Below are positions 58,321-64,000 of a DNA stretch of 64,000 nucleotides, in pieces. The position numbers and the translations under genes were made by a program. Source of the stretch: Magicicada septendecula (Eukaryota > Arthropoda > Insecta > Hemiptera > Cicadidae); NCBI GenBank assembly GCA_034769895.1, contig JAWRYS010001482.1, positions 1 through 64,000 on the forward strand, given 5' to 3'. Position 1 is the first letter of the stretch, and the number at the start of each line of letters is the position of its first letter. The notes under the pieces are model-generated. The model made no database searches and was not told the DNA's origin. It worked only from the letters and a program-made list of their open reading frames with translations.

Positions 58321-59400
58321 TAAAGAAAATAGGTGAGGCAGATTTCGGTACGCATATACGCTGGCCGACGGCCATTTTGTTAAAAACGATCGCCGCCATT
58401 TCGAGCGACACTTTGAACGAGACACAGAATTGTAATACTTTTAGATTAATACTATTTAAATTTTATTATTTATTAAGAGGGTTAATTAATTAATTGTGAT
58501 GTATTGTATTTTATCTGTAGGCATTTTCTGATCTTTCTTAGCAGCTCGAAGTATCCACGACCTGATGTAAAAAATAATATTGTATTTCATTTTTAACATT
58601 GTATTTTTTCGAGTTGAGCTTGGTGAGCGAGTCGATACGGTTACTATTCCGTTCAATTCACGAACTGTTGAACTTACCCTGAGTTTAAAAAGAATCAAAT
58701 AAATTGGTTTGTTAACTAATAAAGTATATTATTTCTTGAAAGTAAATTAAGATAAAGGATTTGCAGGCGATAAGCAAGAAGAGGAATACGGTTAGAATAA
58801 CGAACATCAAGCATTTAATAGAAGAGACCAGGTAACCTATAAAACTGAGTTGAATCACCAATCGATTGTGAAGAACCCACACAATCTATTTTTAATTATT
58901 AAGAACAATTATTTTTTTGGCGACATTTTTAAAACCGTAAACTCAGCGACGGCCTGTTTTTGCTTGATAATCCTTGTCTTATTAATCGAACTAAACTAAA
59001 TAAAATAAAATAAACCTGAATAAGAATAATTCAAAAAATAATTAATTTATTTCCAATAAATAATTTCAACGAAGATAAGAAGCTATGGACACAGACAGCG
59101 TTATTACAAAATCGACACATCCAACGTGTGGCTGATAAGCTGTACTACAACGTTTCTTACAATATTTATATATTTGTTGTAATATTTTATCGTTGTGTAT
59201 ATATTTTATTGTATGTATATATTATATGTAAAATTGTTTGTACATTTTGTTTACAATACATATGTACATTTTTCATTGCATAAGTGTTTATTTTCAACTA
59301 TCCTTTTCCATGCATGATGTATGTTGCACAATTTTTGCAAGTGAAGTGGTTTTCAATTATACACGCAAGACGTTATGTACATGTCATCATGAGTGTCTTA
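58321..59400. other. AT-rich stretch, promoter-like patch at its left end, no gene assigned
   Basis: Apart from the CpG patch near 58,350-58,420, the sequence is AT-rich and contains only short frames without recognisable domains. Confidence 0.4.
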
Positions 59401-59449
59401 CGACAACCGCAGAAGAGGAACACAACGTTGCTGAACACATTACAGTTTT

Positions 59450-60090
59450 TTTACAATATACTTACCACAGACACACACATCGACCCAGCCTCTTCAAATT
59501 CACCGGCCGACCAATCATCGATGGCGTCCCGGTGGCGGCCGGGCGGCGGACGGCGGATGGCAAACACGATCACCCCACAGCCTTCTTCAACGCATTCAAA
59601 TTTTGTGTTCATACAACCATCGCCACATACACACCTTCTTCGATTCAAATCTAACCCCCTCGTCCTTCGCCGTCGTCGTCGGCGGCGGCGGTGGATGGCG
59701 GCCAAAGTCCGATCCAGACCTCTCACACCACCTCTTCACCGCCATAATTTCAAATCTAACACCGACCAATCAACACATCGCCCGCCAGATACACGTCATA
59801 ACATGGCCGACGAACAACATGAGCGACAACTTTTCTAACATGGCCGACTAACCCACCACTACCTTTTCCACGATCTTCCACCTATCACGTTACATCCCCA
59901 CCAACGTCACGTGACAACCCCCACCTACCCCACCATCGTCACGTGATACACCCAACTATCCCCCACCACTATATTTGAATTTCCCGCCACCGGAAGTCAA
60001 CCCCACACCTACCCCCACCACCAAGATATTTGAAATTCCCGCCAAAATGGTGGGGAATGACGTCACTTCGGCGTTAGAACCCCCATAATC
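59450..60090. promoter_or_regulatory. CpG-rich promoter-like block
   Basis: A GC- and CpG-rich island in AT-rich surroundings. Its right half holds CACGTGA twice (59,908 and 59,940), TTTCCCGCC and ATTCCCGCC (E2F-like) near 59,987 and 60,036, ACCGGAAGT (ETS-like) near 59,992, GCCAAAATGG near 60,042, and a perfect TGACGTCA near 60,058. The left half has GGCGG repeats (59,530-59,570 and 59,670-59,705). Frames across it are low-complexity, and I could not identify the gene it might serve. Confidence 0.5.
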
Positions 60091-62149
60091 CCTCTCTTGC
60101 AATTTAAACTTGTAATTTAATAAGTAACGTTTACATATCGTAAAAAGTAAATGTAAACTGAAAATATAAATATTTATGGTTAACGGAAAACACAAAAAAC
60201 ACAATGTATTAAGGAATGACAACATACGCTCTACATATTGTATATAATGGACGTTTCTTTTTAGTTAGCCACAAAACAATTACTTGTTGGAAAACAAATA
60301 TTACCGAAAAAAACGAGTTGAGTTCTGCCACAAAAAAGTGACATGTGTAGTGGTGGACCTTGAGGTTTTCGCAAAAGAGAACGAGTTTTACATTACAGTC
60401 GTATTGGTTTCCAGGTGCAATTTCAGTTTTGTCAACCTAACAACATCAACGTTTGGCGCCACAGATCCACGCCGGTGATGGTGATATACTACTGCTACAA
60501 ACAATTTCCATTTTAAAAAAATTGACAAACAAAACCAATCGCAATCGCCAGCCAACTATTTTGCAACATACGGAATTAAAATTTCTATAATTTTTTCACC
60601 CACATAAAATTATGTGCAATATTCACTACACATCGAAGCGAATATTGGGACAGTGCTAATAAATCCGATTATTATAACTTGTTTTCTTATTCTTTATTTA
60701 AGAATCTTCTGGCAAAAATTACCCAGAACTTTTTTTTTCGTATCGGCCATATAAGGATAACATGCCAATTTCAATTTTTTACTCGTTGTTCTTTTCTTTT
60801 TTTCCAGTATTCTTTCTTCTTTAAATATTACCCAGACCTTTATTATTTATGCGATTCAGTTATATCGATTCCGACAGTAAGTCTTGACGGGAATAACCAA
60901 ACGTCATGATGTATGTGGAGCGCTATCTCCTAACTTGCAGGAGGTGCGGTTTACTTAAGCGCCGCCCTTGGTTTTAACAAATTTACAACTGAAATTGTAT
61001 TAAAAATTGAACTACCGTACATGAGATTATGCACGAAAACCTTACGTAACTTTATATATAGGCCTACTTATCATGTGAAAAATATAAATTATATCCTTAC
61101 ATATTGTATTAAAACGTTGTACCTACACGATTTAAACAAGATATCGATAACGCGGGAAATGTAGATTGACGCCCGATATCGTGAAACCAACAAATTGGTT
61201 ACTAAAAAAAAGATCAGTGGAATGTTTAACGGGAAAACTACACAGTAAAGTGCAAGATTATAACCAACAATGGATGGCTTTTCTTTAGATTTCTTTGTGG
61301 TTCGTAAAATAAAGTTTGCCCAGTGCTAACATATGCATGTATTAATGCAAAAATACGAAAAATATGCTGACGAACATAAAATGCAGAGAAAAATTGGACC
61401 ATTGAAAAATAACGACAAGTTCATGGAGATTACGAAGGTATCATGAAATAAATAATCTAACACACGAAACTGATACAGTAAGGTTTACAGAGAGTAGAAG
61501 GATAGCCTGGCTGAGCCACACAATGAGAATGGAACAGCCAAGACAATCGCTACGCGTTCGTTGGTTTTTTTTACCACAACTTCGTTATTATTACAAATAT
61601 TAGGGTAAAACAGAATTCGCTTGAAAGACAATTTAACGATTTTTAATGTAACATATACGTACTATTTTCATTATAAGTATTGTTTTTGAGTTATTTAAAA
61701 TTAAAATTTGGAGAGGTAAAAACAAATTAAATCGCTATCTTTAACCAGTCATATCTCGGAAAACGTTAGTGTTACAGAAATAGTAAGATAAAAAATTGGG
61801 ATTCAGAAAAGAAACTTTATTTTGTATTTCTGCCATTATTTTGCTAAAACTCGATTTTTTTTTAAATTATTTAATAATATATCTTTCTCTTTGATTAAGT
61901 CACCAAATTGATCCAACATTCTAAATCTAAAAATAACAAAATGGAACAACTTGAAAAATCCGAACATATTGAGAATAACGTAGATTGATGCCGTAAAACT
62001 GTAATAAGGATTTTGAAATGTTTATTTAGTAGCAAATTACAACAGAAAATTGCCTAATTTGTCCGAAAAAATTCAAAATACAAAAACATTTTTGATCAAA
62101 ACAGTAGTATATATTGGAAACGCCGGGACAAGGTCATCCCCCCTCCCCC
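60091..62149. other. AT-rich stretch without recognised gene
   Basis: Several short frames (for example 60,284-60,478) have no recognisable domain. The segment 61,565-61,700 is the inverted relative of 40,590-40,735. Nothing else was assigned. Confidence 0.45.
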
Positions 62150-62189
62150 CTCACCGCAATGCAACACCTCCAAGTACCATTAGGTCATT

Positions 62190-62400
62190 CACCCACAACG
62201 TCATCAAAACAAACATACGTCATCAGGTCAACGTCCCTTGTAAACAAACATACGTCATCCAACAACATCATCCTCTGACATCATCGGCTCAAGGTAACAA
62301 CATATACGTCAAGTATCGTATACGTCATCGCATCATAAAAGAAACACGTCATTGCATCATAAACGAAACGTATATGTCATCACATGCATTGTCCACGTGA
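62190..62400. promoter_or_regulatory. Cluster of ACGTCA half-site motifs
   Basis: Within about 210 bp ACGTCA occurs at least six times, with near variants ATGTCATC and CACGTGATC. TGACGT is the CRE half-site. The cluster lies 220-430 bp upstream of the ATG at 62,619. Confidence 0.5.
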
Positions 62401-62445
62401 TCGTAGCATGATTTTGTCTCTTGGCACAACTGTTTTATCTTGAAA

Positions 62446-62553
62446 ATATGATTTAGTCGACCGCGGCGACCGTGGTAAATAACTTCCTATAATATCAGGT
62501 ATTAAGTATACCCTCTTTCGTAGGTTCAGTTCCCCCATTCGACTAAATCATAT
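62446..62553. repeat. 15 bp perfect inverted repeat
   Basis: ATATGATTTAGTCGA (62,446-62,460) pairs with TCGACTAAATCATAT (62,539-62,553) across a 78 bp spacer, which contains GGTTCAGTTCCCCC. Confidence 0.9.
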
Positions 62554-62618
62554 ATTTTTTTTTAAGAAATGATTTAGATTTTCTCATCGGTTTAGTTGAG
62601 CAGTAACACCGCATCGAG

Positions 62619-62870
62619 ATGGATCGATCATTGTGTTTAACAGCAGCGAAGTTATTAAAAGATTTTTTCGAAAACGAACGTTCTGATTTTACAGAAGATT
62701 CATGTGATATTGTGTGTAATAAATGTGGTTTTGTAACGAAAACATATCATACTATATTCAGTTTATTCACAAACGTTTACATCCAAAATGTAAAAATGTT
62801 CATTATATACCATACAAATACAAAAACTTTGCCAAATCAAAAGAATCTATTGAAAATTATTCAGAAGTGA
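62619..62870 (+). CDS. Unknown short ORF upstream of the dUTPase fragment
   Basis: Begins MDRSLCLTAAKLLKDFFEN and has a CxxC pair (IVCNKCGF). The reading frame loses character after about codon 45. An alternative frame there gives HKRLHPKC, so a zinc-binding segment may be split by a frameshift. Position and strand suggest it belongs with the following dUTPase piece, but I do not recognise the family. Confidence 0.35.
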   Translation: MDRSLCLTAAKLLKDFFENERSDFTEDSCDIVCNKCGFVTKTYHTIFSLFTNVYIQNVKMFIIYHTNTKTLPNQKNLLKIIQK

Positions 62871-62873
62871 AAA

Positions 62874-63098
62874 AGTGTTGGTGGTGTAATTGATAGAGAT
62901 TATATAGGGAATATTGGGGTTATATTAATAAACAATGGTCCTCGACCACATTACGTGCATAGAGGGGATAAAATCGCGCAAATAATAATTGAAAAATATG
63001 TTGAGCCAAAATATGTCGTTGAATTAGAAACATATATTTCAGTATATTTTAATGATTTTAATGAGCGTGGAGATAGAGGTTTTGGGTTCACCGGTAAT
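62874..63098 (+). pseudogene. dUTPase fragment (conserved motifs 3-5)
   Basis: The frame reads [20 protein letters not shown] (motif 3 region with the catalytic Asp), [13 protein letters not shown] (motif 4) and [10 protein letters not shown] (the C-terminal P-loop-like motif 5). These are hallmarks of trimeric dUTPases, which hydrolyse dUTP to dUMP and pyrophosphate. Motifs 1 and 2 are missing upstream. At the end, CACCG|GTAATT could be a splice donor, with TTTAG at about 63,131 as acceptor, joining the frame to the next ORF. Otherwise the TAA three bases later ends it. Confidence 0.75.
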
Positions 63099-63139
63099 TA
63101 ATATATATTTTTTAATTTTTTTTTATTTAGATCAAATAA

Positions 63140-63947
63140 TGGACAAAGCAGTACTAGATGTACAGTGGTTTAAGGAAACAAAAAAAAAACAATATATTAT
63201 AAAAGAAATATCTTTTATTAAATTTAGGCCTAATTATGATCAACTATTAAAAAAAAATTTAAGAAATGTGTCGTATTACTCCGAAATTTTTGGAGATGAT
63301 ATAGCTAGATTGTTAATGTTGAAAATCGAGAACAATTGTACTATATGCAAAAAAGAGTTTAATGTGATAGACAAATCTGTATACTATGAGACAGAAGAAA
63401 AGAAATGGAAATTTGATTTATGTAATAAATGTTTTAATGTATTATATCCAAAAAGAAAATTTAATGTAAATCACTATTTGTTATTACCACCCTTTAATTT
63501 TGAACAGTTGTCACGAGATCAGCAAAAACAAGCGCTTTGAGTGAAAACAAACATTCATGGTTTTTCTGGTCTGACGGTCTCGAACATTATAATAAATTAT
63601 ATGAAATATATTTTAATTTATCTCAGCTGAGTAACACTATCTATGTGAAAGGTAGTGAAAAGAAAAAATTTCTGAACAACATTTTTAGTCTACCGGGGTG
63701 TATGAAAATTATAAATATTGATGATTTGGGTGGTAGTAATTTGGTAGAATTAAAAGAAAAACTGAAAGATAATTTTGATGATTATACATTTCCTCATAAT
63801 ATAGAATATTGTGCTAACAGAAATGTGCAAATATTTATTGAATTTATAATTAAGTATTGGCACAGTAGCTGTAACTGTAATAACTATCATTTCCTCTGTC
63901 CGCTAGTAACTAAGCTCGAATGTTCTGCTTGTAATAAGAATTTCTAG
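63140..63947 (+). CDS. Cys-rich unknown protein, two overlapping frames
   Basis: The first piece (MDKAVLDVQWFKETKKKQ, to 63,540) contains two CxxC pairs (CTICKKEF and LCNKCFNVL). The second, in the -1 frame from about 63,537 to 63,947, contains TIYVKGSEKKKFLNNIF, a Cys/His-rich centre and two CxxC-type pairs at the end (CSACNKNF). The pieces overlap by four bases at CTTTGAG and read continuously if one base slipped. The VLDVQ...IIKEIS and IYVKGxEKK phrases recall a widespread group of uncharacterised arthropod proteins, possibly with an RNase-H-like fold. That link is from memory and weak. It may be spliced to the dUTPase fragment. Confidence 0.45.
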
Positions 63948-64000
63948 ATATTATAAATAAAATTGTAAAAATGTGAAATATTGTAGATGAAATATGATAG

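Noticed and set aside
62446..62553. tRNA-like structure (long terminal pairing and a GGTTCAGTTCC string)
   Set aside because: There is no plausible A box, D arm or anticodon arm, and the B-box match is imperfect.
63530..63545. Programmed -1 frameshift at CTTTGAG
   Set aside because: There is no canonical slippery heptamer or visible downstream structure; a simple one-base indel in a decaying gene is more likely.

Overview
The window is eukaryotic, repeat-dominated DNA, most likely from an arthropod and probably an insect. The reasons are spliced genes with GT-AG introns, insect-type Penelope, hAT, Helitron and Maverick/Polinton elements, and a TATA plus TCAGT core promoter. No intact host housekeeping gene is visible. 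Nearly everything recognisable is a transposable element, usually damaged and often nested in another. Bulk sequence is AT-rich; the block at about 43.0-52.7 kb is clearly more GC- and CpG-rich and has a separate origin.

Layout, left to right. (1) 1-15,791: a tandem array LTR-internal-LTR-internal-LTR of an LTR element on the minus strand. The LTRs are unusually long (about 3.14 kb), and a 3.15 kb internal region holds three small unknown ORFs and no polymerase. (2) 18,230-27,090: a ZMYM/TTF-type hAT transposase gene (minus) split by a 5.9 kb intron. That intron contains a 5.7 kb composite insertion: two circularly permuted copies of a roughly 2.85 kb unit, joined head to head. Each copy carries a hammerhead ribozyme motif, a five-fold 160 bp repeat array and a 585 bp Helitron. 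(3) 28,964-31,016: a Penelope-like element (minus) with reverse transcriptase and GIY-YIG parts, a 12 bp target duplication, a 40 bp inverted repeat and a second, different hammerhead motif. It lies beside a degenerate CGGBP1-like hAT (31.2-32.3 kb). (4) 34,568-39,132: a second hAT with a perfect 8 bp target duplication, itself holding a Penelope fragment. (5) 39.1-42.4 kb: tandem repeats and a 485 bp hAT-type MITE with its target duplication.

(6) 43.0-52.7 kb: a decayed Maverick/Polinton. A leftward block (BIR-domain gene, unknown gene, integrase, packaging ATPase, DUF8207-like protein, matrix metalloproteinase) and a rightward protein-primed DNA polymerase B diverge from a GC-rich intergenic region with three copies of a 12 bp palindrome and a TATA/initiator promoter. 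The metalloproteinase and BIR genes look like host-interaction cargo. The BIR gene is followed by an exact match to the core of the animal histone-mRNA 3' stem-loop. Every Polinton gene carries stops or frameshifts, and no capsid or protease gene was found.

(7) 54.69-56.2 kb: a spliced plus-strand gene ending in a RING-H2 domain, with tandemly duplicated symmetric 66 bp exons. (8) 59.4-60.1 kb: a CpG-rich, promoter-like block. (9) 62.15-63.95 kb: a cluster of ACGTCA motifs, an inverted repeat, a dUTPase fragment and a downstream Cys-rich unknown gene. The long AT-rich gaps between these blocks hold nothing that could be assigned.
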